Shown here: positions 1-12,204 of the stretch, piece by piece
Layout: every line of letters begins with the position of its first letter
Numbering within the stretch: position 1 is the stretch's first letter
Assembly (NCBI GenBank): GCA_001566295.1
Contig: KQ964249.1
Location: 1,922,001 to 1,986,000, forward strand
Reading direction: 5' to 3'
Length of the DNA stretch: 64,000 nt
From: Microdochium bolleyi
Lineage: Eukaryota > Ascomycota > Sordariomycetes > Xylariales > Microdochiaceae
Made by a program: the position numbers and the translations under genes
The notes under the pieces: generated by a model
What the model saw: the letters and a program-made list of their open reading frames with translations, nothing else
Databases searched by the model: none
Told to the model about the DNA's origin: nothing

Positions 1-1330
1 GAGCTGCATGCCGGATCCAACGAGGGGTGCGAGCAGGTAGCCATACTGCGGCTTGCGGAAGACGTCTGCATGGAGCAATTTCCACCCAGTGACATCCTCT
101 AGGGCCTCGTCCTCAGAGGATACGTCGGCTACTGTATCGGTTTCGCCTGCCTGCTCTAGCAATCCCAGACCTGTCTTCTCTGCCTTGGGCGTTTGGATGC
201 CGGACCTGATTTTGCGCCTGATCTTGAGTTTGCCATCCTCCATGCTGCTCTCCTTGAAATTCTTAATGTCAGTTCTGATGGTCTTGGCCAAGATCATCAT
301 GGTGATGCCTGTCAGGAGACCACAGATAATTAGGGAGTTAACGATAGCTAGCCAATGGATTTTGGAGCCCTCCTCCTGGTTGACGAAGTACAGGTCCCAG
401 CGGCGGCTCCATTCGATCGAGTCGTCCTCGCGAAAGTATACCGAGTAAGTGTACGGAACATTGATGGTGTCGCTGTCGTCGCCTTCCTCGATCCTAGGGT
501 AGTAGGATGAGTCCGGGTACTTCAATGAGAGATCTGTTGTCTTGTTGGGTGCGATATACAGCTCGAACTTGTCCTCGACGTCCTTCAAGTTGAGAGGGCA
601 GCTGTCCTGCCCGCGCTGGGTATTCGGGCCAATGCTTTTGGTGTAGACTTCGAAGCCAACGACGACCTTGCCGCCGTTGTTTCCAGCCCTACCAGGAGCG
701 GGCCGGTAGCGTATGACGATGGTGTGATGGTTGTTGAGGTAAAATCGAGGCTGGCCCGTGGCAGAAGAGTAGTCCATGAAGCCAAGCTTGAATCCGGCCG
801 CGTAGTACTTGCGAGTCTTGTCGACCGTCACGAAACTGGTCGCGCCAGGCAGATTATCCACGATCCATTCCACGACGTATCCATCCTGCACCATCTGCTT
901 GGCTCGCTTGAGGTCCTTGCGCGTGACCTGTTGCGTACAGAGATAGCTGCATTCGTTGTCGCGTCCGAGAGTGAGGTCAATGTCGGAGGTGATGATGCGG
1001 TCACCGCGAAGGACCTCGCCGAGGTTCAAGGGGATGCTCTGGCCGCTGAGGATCGAGCCCACGCTCCTGCCTGTCGGGGGACAAACGAAGGGAAGGTCGT
1101 AGTATGCATATTGCAACTGGGTGTTATCGGAGTAGACCTTGTTCACCATCAAGGGAATGTGCTCGCCCTCCTGGTAGCTCTTCACGGACCAGCCTGTAGA
1201 TTTCACAGACGGGAGACTGTCAGTGATGATGTGCCCACTTCCAGCTGCCGAGATCTGATGTCTTACCGGGAATATAGAAGGCTCGGGCCTGCGAGAAGAG
1301 GAGGGAAGTGAGAAGCCACCGGAAAGCCAT
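1..1330 (-). CDS. Transmembrane 9 superfamily (EMP70/TMN2-like) protein, C-terminus cut by window edge
   Basis: Nonaspanin of the TM9SF/EMP70 family, which acts in the Golgi/endosomal system in membrane protein sorting. The start is the ATG at 1330-1328, followed by a signal peptide (MAFRWLLTSLLFSQARA). One intron (1266-1194) has a GTAAGA donor and CTACAG acceptor and restores the family's N-terminal motif FYIPGWSVKSY. Exons are 1330-1267 and 1193 to beyond base 1; 419 codons are visible. The long lumenal domain contains the family stretch EGEHIPLMVNKVYSDNTQ, paired cysteines (CSYLC) and an N-glycosylation sequon (NKT). The first membrane segment (IHWLAIVNSLIICGLLTGI) follows, then a charged cytoplasmic loop with the conserved DVFR. 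The remaining eight or so membrane segments lie outside the window. The gene is divergent from the kinase at 4952. Family assignment is secure; which of the fungal paralogues it is remains open. Confidence 0.93.
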
Positions 1331-4300
1331 TGCGAAACGCGTTTCTGTCGTGAGATCGCTAGCGCGAGTCGTGAGAATGCATGAGCATGTAATGGGAGCT
1401 CGACACAGCGGCAGCAGCGCGCGTGGGCGATGCGAAATGGTGACCACGAAAGAAGGGTGCTCCGTAACACTGATTGTCGGGCAAGAGGCTGGCTGCGAAC
1501 TCGGCGGCTGAAAGAGCTGGAGCAGCACGGGCGGAACAGGAACGAGCGTGGATATCGAAAGAAGGAGGGAAGAAGGGAAGCAGAGGTACGAAGAACAAAT
1601 GTCTCTCTGCTCCGAGTCGAGGAGGTGGTCGCAACACGAGGAAGCCGATCTGATCTCGAGCAGAGTGTCGAAAGGGGGATGCAAGTGGTCTCGAGCGTAC
1701 TGTCGCTGAGCACTTAAGCGAACGACAGGCGGGCGTTCCCCTCGGGAGCAGGGGGGCTGCAGGGAAGCTGGCCTTGAAATACGGGGTCGGCTGGAGGGAT
1801 GCGCACGATCGAGGATGCTGAGGATCGATCGCGAGTTCGGTGCCGCACGGAATGCTCTCTGAATGTATGGCGAGTTGGCAGTGAAAGTGACTACAGCAAG
1901 TTACGAACAAATGCTTGCCAGTGCCTCGGGAGGCTCACTTGCTGGTCACTTAGAGGCGCCGCTATAAGCTGACTGCTGTGGTCCGAAGGCCCCGAGGCTC
2001 GATTATGGACCGCGTTGGCGATTGGATGCCCCGGATTGGCAGCTGCGCTGTGGGCGACGCGCGTTTTGGCCACGGTAAGCGCAACCGCAACGCCCAGGCT
2101 GCTCAAGCGTCTTGTGGGCCAGCTCATCAAAGCGCAGTGCAGTCACTGCCAGATGCTCGTTAGCGCATCCCGCTCTGCACCGGCGGGCACAGGGGTCACA
2201 CTCTTATTTGTGCACTGCGACCCTGAATCAGTCAGCCTGGGCGTCTGGAGCCCACCATGCTCGAGTTCACGGAAGCTCTGGTACTGGCTTAAAAGTGAAG
2301 GCCGCTGGGACGTACTTCACCTATAGCTCTCGTTTCCACCGTGGAACACAGATCCGCCCGCGTGGCTTGTAAGTACGTCGCGACTCCCTTCGCTCCGACA
2401 CGTCTTCGGCGTTGACGTTGTATGTCGGCTGGAATGTTGCTTACAACGTAAGCGGCGGCTCACGCTCCAGTCTGGCCTCACAGCCAATGGGCGGCCTACA
2501 GTTAGGAGGCATTTCGACCTGAAGCCAATGAAGCCGACCGTTGGGGACCTGGTAGTATAAGCTTGGCAGCACTGTACTCAGTCCACTTGAAGCTCTACGC
2601 AGCATGGTCTTCGCATTGTTGGAACACAGTGGCTGGGATATCCGCAGGCAGGATTCATTGGTAACCCAGTGATACTCCAAGCATGACTGGCGACTAGCAT
2701 ACAGTCAGCAGAGATTGGTTGGTACGCTATGTATGGTCGCGTGGGCGGGTACGGCCGGTCTAGCAACACTCACACGGGGCAGCACAGCAAATCATGCATT
2801 GTTTGCGGAGGAGGACTACAACACGGTTTGCAGCCGCGTGAAGCTGAACCACGTATTCGACGGCAGCCGGCACTTTGGAACCTAATGAGATCCAGGACCC
2901 TGAGACACGCTTTGTATGGATTGCGGTGGCGCTACGGCCTTAACCCCCAGGCCTCCATTCAGGCGTGATCATGCCGTTCGAGGTCTTTATGACCAAGAGC
3001 TAAGTAGCAGGCCGATGCTTGGACACAATGGGATCGATGGCTCAGCTGCCTTGAGGAATCGGATCACTCGGCAATTGTCTCGCGAAGTGTAGCAGGCGAG
3101 AGTGTTTACAGTTAGATCTTGCCGAGTGGTTCGCTTTGGAAGAAGCTCGTGACCCTTGGAGTAGCACGTTGCCATTGTCAGTACGGATGGCTCGGCTTGA
3201 GCTTGTCGGATATCATACCATGCTCATTACCTCATAGCGCCGCTGTCAGAAGACGAAGTATTGCGGACAACTGACCCGGCAATGTCTAAGGGGTGGAGGC
3301 GAATGACAGAAATCGAGAACTCTCGCATCTAGATACTGCGAAGTTTTCTCATGTAAGAGCCATGTGACAGGCTGACCATCAAGACCTACTTGGAATCTCA
3401 TCTCCGCTCAGTATCTGGCATCATAGCCCTGGTCGTCCCCCGCTGGCCGGAAATTTCTCTGCCTTCAGCCCGACCGGATAGTTTGCCTTCTGGAAAACTT
3501 CCATGGCAGAGATTTTTATCGTGTAAGGGCTCGAAGGGGTCGCTGCCGAGCAAGCTAAGCTCCAAATGGTGTACCGGGACGGGATTCTAGACGCAGGCCA
3601 GGTCTTGTGAAAGCGGAACCCGGCCTACTTTAGGCTGGGAGCATGGGTTGCTGGATGTAACAAGGGTGAGCGAATCGTCGCTTGGAGCATCCCGAGGTCC
3701 CACCCATGAGAAGTGTCACAAGCTGTTCTTGTTGTACATGGATGCCGAACAAGGTCTAATTAAGTCGCCGTCAAGGTTGCTTGCTCGCATCCAAAGATGT
3801 CGCGTCCATAGTCTGCTCTGCACGTGCCGCTACACGAACAGTTAATCAACAAGCCCGGTCTTTCAGTGGCTTCGGATTGCTGGTATTGATCCGTGCTGGA
3901 GTTGGGCTCGCTGGGCTTGCTGGAACGAAGCTCGTTGGGCCGACGCCCCGTGCTGATGAGGACCTTGTGCCCGCGCAAGATGCACGACGCCTGCCCTGTA
4001 GGGCAACTCTGTGGGCCGGCACTCGGAGTTCACTTCTAGGTTTCGAGATACGCCAGCAACCTTACCCGACAGGCTCTGTCTGAAGATCGACAGTGGCGCT
4101 ACCGTGGTGGACCCGACGAAGGAACGTCGTGTAGCCCAGCCAAGGAGACGGAAGGAGACGACAAGCGGCTCAACCAACAACAGCTGGCGATAATGCGGCT
4201 GCATCCAGGCACATCCATGGATGGATGACAGGCCAGGGACGCTTCGGTATTGCGGGAAGAGCTTGGCACGGGCGTAGGCTTGGCTGCGACAGACTGCAGG

Positions 4301-4951
4301 GCGTGGTGGGATCGCTGGCGTGGCCTGCCGACTCGTGCCGGCCACGGATCCCGCGCAGCCGAAGACTCGACTGCCGCACCAATTGGCCGTGGGTGGTAGA
4401 TTTCGTCGAATCAGTCTTTGGGGCGAGACACGCTCGAGTCGTGGAACAGCCACCACGAGGAGGCGCCGGCGAAGAGAGTCACAGGCTTGCGGCACGCCGG
4501 CGGGGCTTTGCAAAGTGGGAGAGTGAGCCCCACCAAGCCATGACACCTGCGCAAGGTGGGCGGCGAGCAGCACCAGCGTGACGAGAGGTCCATCATGTCT
4601 GAAGTCCAGCCGGCCGGGCCTTTTCTAGCTTGCTGCTCGCGGGTCTTCCTCTCAAGCCGGCTCCCGGAGCTTATCGTCATCATTTTTTGCTCACATCCTT
4701 TCTCTCCCCTCCTCTCTACTGCCAAGAGCACTGTCAGACTTCACTGCGACCCCGACAAGGACTACCATCATCAGCGACCTTGTCCTGTGTCGGCAGCTTC
4801 TCGAGCAATTGACCAGCTGCGTGGACTCGGCAGCACACTGCGTGAACCCCTCCCCTCCCGCGTCATCCGGCCTCGGGCCAGGGCACCAAGCTCAGCTGCA
4901 AAGCAACATCACCGAGCCGCACGATCTTCCGATTGCGCGGCATCAACCATC
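1331..4951. other. Intergenic, divergent promoter region
   Basis: This 3.6-kb interval separates the divergent TM9SF gene and the kinase gene. It must carry both promoters and 5' leaders. A pyrimidine-rich tract at about 4690-4725, 230-260 bases before the kinase ATG, looks like a fungal core-promoter CT tract. Open frames here (for example 3863-4573 on the minus strand) are rich in Arg, Ser and Pro, show no domain and look like chance. I see no repeat or RNA gene. Confidence 0.6.
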
Positions 4952-7723
4952 ATGGAGTCCAGCAACGACACTGCCTCGCGGTCAGAAGCTGGCCGTGATC
5001 TGCAAGATGGACAAGCTGGTACGCACCACACCCATACACGAACATCATCCCAAGCTCTGGTCAGAAGCTTGACCACCATGCACCAACACTCGCTTCCTTC
5101 TCTTGCAGCTGCCTGCGCCCTATAGCAATCCTCTACCAACAGTTCTCTTTGCTGACCACAACCTTTGATGCGGTCACACAGATCAAAACAAAGGCAATAA
5201 TGAGGCATCACCCTCATCTCAGCCCCAACCCGACAGCACCGCACCCGCCGTGCGATTTGCCTCGAATGTCCAGGAGATCGACGCTCCTCACGCAGTCGAG
5301 ACTCCAAGCTTACAAGTCGACGAGCCGCTGTCGCCCAGCAATGCGCACAACTCCGAAGCCACTGCTGAACAAATAGAAGCCCTCACTGCGTCATTGAGGA
5401 GTTCCAAGCTGCAGGAACAGCGGCTCAAGAGCTTCTCCTTCGATCCGGTTTCGCTCCCGGTTTCCAGGGTAAGCAGTTTCTTTAGTGGTCGGAGAAGAAC
5501 GCATGCCTGCACTGGCTAGTCTCGCTTTGCTTTTTCTTTCTGCTGGCGGCCTCGAGAAACCTTCCGCGGTTGTCACACAATGACTGCTCTTATATCACGG
5601 CACACTCGCTGCGCCTGTTGATTGTCGTCTTATGCACAAGAGTATCTCAAAGAGCTGGAGTATGACGATGTTCATGCTGGAGTTTTACTACCGACATCAG
5701 GCACCACCTATCTCTCTGCAGTCTTGGAACTGGCAGCTAATCATCGCTCTGCCCAGTACCCCTCAAATGAGACATCGCCCTCGGCGACACCACAGATCAG
5801 TAATAGCCCGATGGGTCACCCTTCGCCCGGCCTCTCTGCTCGGGGTCGCGAACTGGCGTCGCCACCTCTGACACCCGCTGTCACCGACTCTCTGCAGAAG
5901 GCCAGAAAACCCAGTAGTGAAGCTGCTTTTGATACGCAAGCTATCACACCACAGGCCTCCGGACAGGGAACAGGAGCTTCCTCCCCTCGCCCTGCTCCGC
6001 AAACGAATCGCTCATCAGAAAACTTTTCGAGGAGAACCACTGCAGTCGACGAACGAGAAACCGGCACGCATGGGAAACACCGACACGGCATGTTCAGCAT
6101 TGGGCCTGGCGGTCAGTCTATGCCGACATCTAGAGAATCGAGCCCGACAAGAAACGCTGCCTCTCAGTTCTACTCCCGCCCCTTCACGCCCCACAGCGAT
6201 GAGAACGACCCGTACGCGGCCAGTAAACGTCCGCCGCAGAACCGAAGCTCCGCAAACATCGACTCAAGATTTGTCTTTTCTAGGAAGAAGAAGACGGGAT
6301 CACCTTCCAGCTCAACAATTAGCCTTCCGAGGATAGACAAGAACGACAAACGATTGTCTGCTCTGGCGGCTGCGGAGAGTCCTCACCACGGGGGCTCCAT
6401 GGCCGATTTGAAGAGGTTCTTCAAAGTTGGCGGCTCCAACAAATCAAAGAAGAGTGCCTCTCCGGCACCCTCGAAAGCTGGCGGCTTGTCTCCTGCCTCT
6501 ACCAAGGGTTCAACAGCAGTCCCATTTGGCGACCACGACCTGACTTCCAAATATGGCAAAATTGGCCGTGTACTCGGTTCTGGTGCAGGCGGCTCCGTTA
6601 AGCTTATGAAGCGAAACGAAGACAACACCGTCTTTGCCGTGAAGGAGTTTCGACCGCGACATTCTTACGAGACCGAGAAGGAGTATGTCAAAAAATTGAC
6701 TGCTGAGTTCTGCGTGGGTTCTGCTCTGCACCACGGCAACATTATCGAGACTTTGGACATTATCTCTGAGAAGGGCAAGTGGTACGAGGTCATGGAGTTC
6801 GCGCCGTTCGATCTTTTCGCCATTGTCATGACTGGGAAGATGTCCAAAGCTGAAGTGACTTGCTGCTTCTTGCAGATCTTGAGTGGTGTAACATATCTGC
6901 ACAGCTCGGGGCTTGCCCATCGTGACCTGAAGCTTGACAACGTGGTTGTTAGTGCTGCTGGAATCATGAAGATCATTGATTTTGGGAGCGCACATGTCTT
7001 CCGCTACCCCTTTGAGAGCGAGCTGGTTCTCGCCTCTGGTAAGTGCTGCGCACAAACAGACGCTTCTGCGATGACGTCACACATATGCTAATATTTTGAG
7101 TAGGTATCGTGGGTTCGGATCCTTACCTGGCACCTGAGGTTTACGACGAAAAGAAGTACGATCCCCAAGCGGTGGACATCTGGTCTCTAGCGATCATCTT
7201 CTGCTGCATGTCGTTGCGCCGGTTCCCGTGGAAGGTTCCCCGCCTTTCCGACAACTCATACAAACTCTTCGCGGCTGAGCCAACCCCAGGCCATGACCCC
7301 AACAAGCTCATCCTGCCTGCAAATCCGGCAACAGAGGGGCCCCAGACTTCTGGCGCGACGTCAAAACCACAGAAAGAAGATGTTGGAGACGCGACTGAAA
7401 AGGAAGGCAAGGGCAACGGTAAAGCGGATCCCACCGCCGCCGGTCCCTCTACCGCCACGGATACAAGTAATGGCGCTGCAAGCACCGAAAAGAAGGAGGT
7501 CATCCGGGGGCCTTGGCGCCTTCTGCGCCTCCTGCCTCGTGAGAGCAGGCACATCATCGGCCGCATGCTCACAATCGACCCCAAGAAGAGAGCCAAGATG
7601 GAAGAGATTTTGGAGGAGCCTTGGGTATCAGACACGGTGATCTGTCGGCAGGAGAATGGGGTTGTCATCTCAGCAGATGATCACACGCATGTCCTCGAGC
7701 CGCCCGCGCCCGCGCCCAAGTGA
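4952..7723 (+). CDS. Ser/Thr protein kinase, Hal4/Sat4-Hal5 family
   Basis: Protein kinase resembling yeast Sat4/Hal4 and Hal5, which control potassium and nutrient transporter activity at the plasma membrane. Four exons give 789 residues: 4952-5018, 5182-5468, 5643-7038 and 7104-7723. The start ATG 4952 opens MESSNDTASRSEAG and joins in frame across a phase-1 intron. Residues 1-420 are Ser/Pro-rich and low in complexity, as is usual for the family. The kinase domain begins near residue 421 with the glycine loop GSGAGGSV, the ATP lysine K452 (FAVKEF), HRDLKLDN with H544 and D546, DFGSAH at 564, then APEVY. A charged insert, roughly residues 630-720, interrupts the C-lobe before the closing RMLTIDPKKRAKMEEIL motif. 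All catalytic residues are present. The acceptor at 5642 is the least certain junction, chosen because it alone keeps the frame open. Substrates cannot be read from sequence. Confidence 0.9.
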
Positions 7724-8511
7724 TCGAGAAGCGGAGGAAGCAGGACTCGAGAAGCGATGGCATGCCCGCAGCTGGAGCTGGGTTATATAATAGAGTTGGC
7801 GGCATCGTGATGATTCTTGGCGTCGTTTGGGTTAGAGATGGGAAAGTGGAGGTTTTATTATTGTCTAATTCGTGCTGGACTGCCAGCACACTTATAAAGA
7901 CGGGAGCTTGGCAGCGTTCGATCAGCTGCTGTCGGGTTTAGAGCTTGGACGGGCAACTGCCTTTAAGCGTTTTGACGAGAAGGCTGCTTTACATTATTAC
8001 ACAGTTCTTTCGATAATGGCTACTGCTTTTTTATTATTATTAAATGTGAGACCGCCGAGCTTGTGCCATCCTGGGTCGTGACACCAAACTCCTGGCGAAA
8101 TGGCCGAGTTATGCGATCAAACATTGTAACACGTATCGGACGCGCGCGCGAGAAGAATAAGGACAAGCCATGTGGAAGATGTGATTCGACCCTCTCACCG
8201 TGTTGGCCAACGACAGTCGCTGGTGGTAGGATGGACCGCAGCAACATCGAGACCGATTTCGGCAAGTGGGGCTCTTTCTGGCTCAACCCGCAAGCGTGAG
8301 CCAATGAGCCCCTGCCACCCCCATGTGCGGGCGTGCTTGCCGGCCTGACCTTCCAGAGCTTTCCAGCCGACACAAACTTGATGCGACGACGATAGCTTCA
8401 GACTTCCCAGCAAAAAACTTCCCCTCCCACCACCTCACGAGCCAGATCACCACCACGCCAGCCTTTCTTCTCTTGCCAGCACCTGCATTCCGCCTGCTTC
8501 AGATCTTCACT
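7724..8511. other. Intergenic between kinase and hsp10
   Basis: AT-richer sequence at about 7780-8050 is probably the 3' UTR of the kinase. From about 8290 onward the interval holds the hsp10 promoter, listed separately, and a pyrimidine-rich leader near 8400-8490. No open frame here looks real. Confidence 0.6.
8301..8363 (+). promoter_or_regulatory. Putative CCAAT box and near-consensus heat-shock element of hsp10
   Basis: A CCAAT pentamer lies at 8301-8305. At 8351-8363 TTC-CA-GAG-CT-TTC has the exact spacing of the fungal heat-shock element (TTCnnGAAnnTTC) with one mismatch in the central unit. Both sit 150-210 bases before the hsp10 start. Hsp10 is a classical HSF1 target, so a heat-shock element is expected. 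That HSF1 binds this copy is inference. Confidence 0.45.
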
Positions 8512-9298
8512 ATGGTAAGCGCTACTCCGCCCCTCGAACACTTGACTTGCACACAAGTCTCGATTTCCTAGCCGCGGCAGTCCCTTGGGTACAGCAACTC
8601 CCAGTACGCTGCTCTTGCGACCCTACAGCAAGCGCTCCGCCCGCAACTTCGCACGCTTGCTGGCCAGCGCAGCATCGTCTCCGGCACTTCCACGGCTTCG
8701 GCGGCCGCAACTCCACTGCATTCGCACAACAGACCCAACCACACCGACATTCGGAACAATTAGCAATCTACGGCTCATTTTTTGCTAACGAGTACGATTC
8801 TCAGGCCACCGCTATCCGCTCGATCAAGTCCCTCGTGCCGCTTCTCGACCGTGTCCTGGTCCAGCGCGTCAAGGCCGAGACCAAGACCGCCAGCGGCATC
8901 TTCCTCCCCGAGTCCAGCGTCAAGGAGCTCAACGAGGCCAAGGTCCTGGCCGTCGGCCCCGGCGCCCTGGCCCGTGATGGCGCCCGTGTCCCCATGGGCT
9001 GCGCTGCCGGTGACCGTGTCCTGATTCCTCAGGTAAGTTGTTCTTGTCATTACCGTACACTGCATATGAGAATAGCACGCCGCCTCAGGACCAAGATGCT
9101 GACTTGTGTTGCAGTTCGGTGGTTCGCCCGTCAAGGTTGGCGAGGAGGAGTTCACTCTCTTCCGCGACAGCGAGTAAGTCCTCCTGAATTTCCCACTGGA
9201 AACCACTGCTGGATGGCAGGTCTTGGTATGATCATGTCATGACAGATGCTAACAAGCCTCTCCTCTTCCTTAGGATCCTCGCCAAGATCAACGAGTAA
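8512..9298 (+). CDS. hsp10: Mitochondrial co-chaperonin Hsp10 (GroES family)
   Basis: Heptameric lid of the Hsp60 chaperonin in the mitochondrial matrix. The spliced protein is 104 residues, the usual Hsp10 size. Exons: 8512-8514 (ATG only), 8805-9032, 9115-9173, 9274-9298. The first intron (8515-8804, 290 nt) begins directly after the start codon with GTAAGC and ends TTCTCAG. The last intron has a textbook GCTAAC branch at 9248. The protein begins MATAIRSIKSLVPLLDRVLVQ. It carries the mobile-loop tripeptide IFL (residues 33-35) that contacts Hsp60, the roof-loop region, and ends FRDSEILAKINE. As in other Hsp10s the import signal is uncleaved and N-terminal. An AATAAA at about 9499 may be its polyadenylation signal. 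Confidence 0.96.
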
Positions 9299-12204
9299 AC
9301 GAAACCGCCCGCTCTACTCGACGACGAATGGATGATGACCTCATATCACGACAAATGAGCCGCTGCCATAGTGGTAGCATGTACCATTACCGAATTTGTA
9401 CCATCCCATGAACAGAACAAATAGAAAAGCCATAGTCGCGTCCATACACATGTAACAACAGCCATGAGCAAACCCTGTGAAGCACTATATACCATCTCAA
9501 TAAAAGTATGCACTATCAAAACACAGCAGGCACGATGTGGGTTGTTTTTTTTCTCCTTCAAGTGCTCGTCCAGGCCACCGCGACGCTGGCTCGAAGGGAC
9601 AATTTGGGAGGTCTCGCTGTTCATGGAACGCGAGTGAGTAAGACAACAGCATGTTTTCATGCTTCCGATGAACGCTGCTTGTGCATTTCACCACAAGTTT
9701 CCACCCGTATGCGCCTATGCGAGCCGGAGTCCACTTTGTCGCCTTTGGACTTGAGTACAGCTTACAAGACGTCAACACAATGGAGTGGTCCTGGACGTCA
9801 GATCTTTGTGCTCCTGGTAAGTGGCAGAATGCAGAGACCTATATCATCCATGTGACCTGCACGGACATGCGCAAGTCGCCCTGAGTAAGAGCCCGTTTCA
9901 TTCTCCCTTAGCTTCGTAGTGTTTGGTTTTGCTCGGGAGCCTTCCCCCGAAAAGAGCAGCACCGTGAGTCTGACCTTTCCCTGGCGGATACCCGTGAGGC
10001 TATGGTACGTTGTCCTGTCCACCATCCAATTACTTCTAGGAGATGGCATAGGTAGCAAGACGCGCCGACCCCTGACTTCATTTTGCAGGGTGAGGCTGGC
10101 TTTTTGGTTCTTGGAATGGGCGCACTGCATGAACACAATGGGGGTTTTTGGGACTTGCCTTCCGGACTCTCAAGTTGAATGGTTGACTTCAAGTGGTGGG
10201 ACGGGTGCTGAGACTGCGCTGCCGCGCCTCTTGGAGGTGCTTATCGGAGGCTTGCTGCAAGTGAAAGCTGAGGAGACGGCTGGATGGTGAGGGGTAGGTT
10301 GTGCTACCTCGTCGGTGCATTTGATGCCTGGGATGGGGCAGTGAGCCAATTCACAGACCCTTCGTGGGATTTCGGTTCAAGGGACAGATGGCTGTAGTCT
10401 TGAGTTTGTTGCCAGTCGCACAAGGCATCCGAGGTTCGCCAGGGTACCATGGGGTAGTCTTCAGAATGAAGCCTTGGAGGGGCTTACGGGCAAAAAATGC
10501 ATCTGCTCTTCTCTGGCGTGTCTTCTTCCGCACACGGTACTAAACAAAAACGACTCAAGAGGCCCGAATGGTACCGCCACTCGAATGATGCTCTGGGTGC
10601 CTGCATGTTGGACTGGTCATCCGATAGGTACTTTACGCTATGCAGTAAACATGTGTAGTTGGGTCGAGCGACCCCTGGTTGCCAACAGCCAGCCAATCAT
10701 CCGGATCCTGCCGACGTGAAACGAAACAGATGTGGCGTTTTCTCCGCCTGGCCCATCGCTGGGTGCACAATGCAAGGAACCAGCTGTGTTTTACTGGTCG
10801 AGGCTGTCCAGTAGGGAGGGGTGTTTCGGTTATTGCAAACGAGCGTGTCTCTGCCGGGTCCGGCCCTGCAGGCTCGAGGGGCGAGATGGAGGACGGGTGG
10901 CTACTCTACGTTCACTGTGTTGAAAGTGGGAGGAGGCCTGCTGAGTGAGATCATGAGGCCGGATGGGTGTCTTGGTCTGATCTTTGACTTGTGAGTCTGC
11001 CTCAAGGCGGGATTGCAGAGACATTTTGCCCGGGGTGATGCACGTTGCCGGGCCGCTCATGTGGCCAGCCGGAGCACAAGCCGGTTCACAGTTTTTGGAG
11101 GTCAGACAGGGCATACCGGGAACAATATTGTACCTGCTGGCCTTGTCACAGCATTGACCACCACGGAATTGCAGCTGCAAGCGCTTAAGAGGGCGTCTGG
11201 TGCGGGGCTCCGCTCGTGTCTGCTGTGTTGTATCTGGGACTGCCCAAGGTGGCCTGTGACGCCGTACATATAGTACAGGTGGAAGGTGTTATGCAGGACG
11301 GGCTGTTTCGACGTTGCAGCGCCGCTCGCAGGATGCACGGCGGAACAGCACCTGGTCGCCCAATAATAGCTCTGGGGCCAGGGTGCAGCTGGCGCTTGTC
11401 GGCGATGCCCCGCCCGCCCGCACGAGTGCCGGCCCTCTTGGCGTAGGGCTGGCCCGCGTGTGGTCTCTTGATCCTGGACTGGGGGGAGCCAACCACACAA
11501 CGACAATCCTCTCTCTTCGACAACTCGTCCGGCCCTGTCTCACCTGGCAGTGCGTCCAGACATCCGGAGATGCGGCTCCCGGCAGCAGCAGCGACCTCCT
11601 GCGGCTGCCCTTTCCCTGGCGAGCTCGAAACATGAAACAAACATCATGCCGTGCTTTGCAGGCGACGTCTCTGGCAGGGCTCCTTGTTTGCTCGCCCGAG
11701 TCCTGCTGTGGGAGCATTCCATCCCATCCCAGCACGGACTCGAGCCCCAGCGACAGATTGTTTCCCACTCGTGAAACCGCCCAGCCCACCCATGGCCCTT
11801 CCGCCTTGTTGTTGGCTTTTTGTTGCGGACTGCATCCTCCCTCTTCGACTTATAAGCCGGACACAAACCCATCCACCACTCCTTGTGTGGACAATGACAT
11901 CCCTTCTGTGACAGGGCTGCCGCGCATCCCACTCTCATTCTCACGATCCTTCAGACAGCTTGCTGTCCTTTTTCGTCGTCTTCTTCCGTTTCTTCGTCAT
12001 AAATTCTTCCGCTCGCCGCTGGCTGACGTGCAGACAAACTCACCTTGGACCGGCCTCTACCATCCTTCGACCAAATACACTCCTTACGACACCAACGAAC
12101 CTGCAGAATAGAAAAGTCACTAGCTCTACGGCTCTTGTACAAATCCACTCCTTTTCCTGTAACCAGTTCAGCTTCACCACATCACAATCACCCCAGCAAC
12201 AACC
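9299..12204. other. Intergenic, 2.9 kb upstream of the AA9 gene
   Basis: The first 200 bases hold the hsp10 3' UTR. The remainder is mixed-composition DNA with only short or overlapping frames. A frame at 9535-9855 starts with a secretion-signal-like stretch and is discussed as a finding. The last 900 bases are the LPMO promoter and leader: CREA-type motifs, a TATA box near 11851 and a pyrimidine-rich leader. Confidence 0.55.
11372..11856 (+). promoter_or_regulatory. Putative AA9 promoter: CREA-type sites and TATA box
   Basis: Four matches to the carbon-catabolite-repressor core SYGGRG lie at 11372-11377 (CTGGGG), 11408-11413 (reverse), 11479-11484 (CTGGGG) and 11745-11750 (reverse). A TATAAG lies at 11851-11856, about 350 bases before the LPMO start. 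CREA repression of plant-cell-wall enzyme genes is established in filamentous fungi; use of these copies is inference, since the motif is short. Confidence 0.4.

Noticed and set aside
3863..4573. 236-codon minus-strand frame between the TM9SF gene and the kinase
   Set aside because: Arg/Ser/Pro-rich with overlapping plus-strand frames, no domain, no splice evidence and no family resemblance.
11314..12111. 265-codon plus-strand frame before the LPMO
   Set aside because: Contains the TATA box and pyrimidine-rich leader of the LPMO and has no domain.
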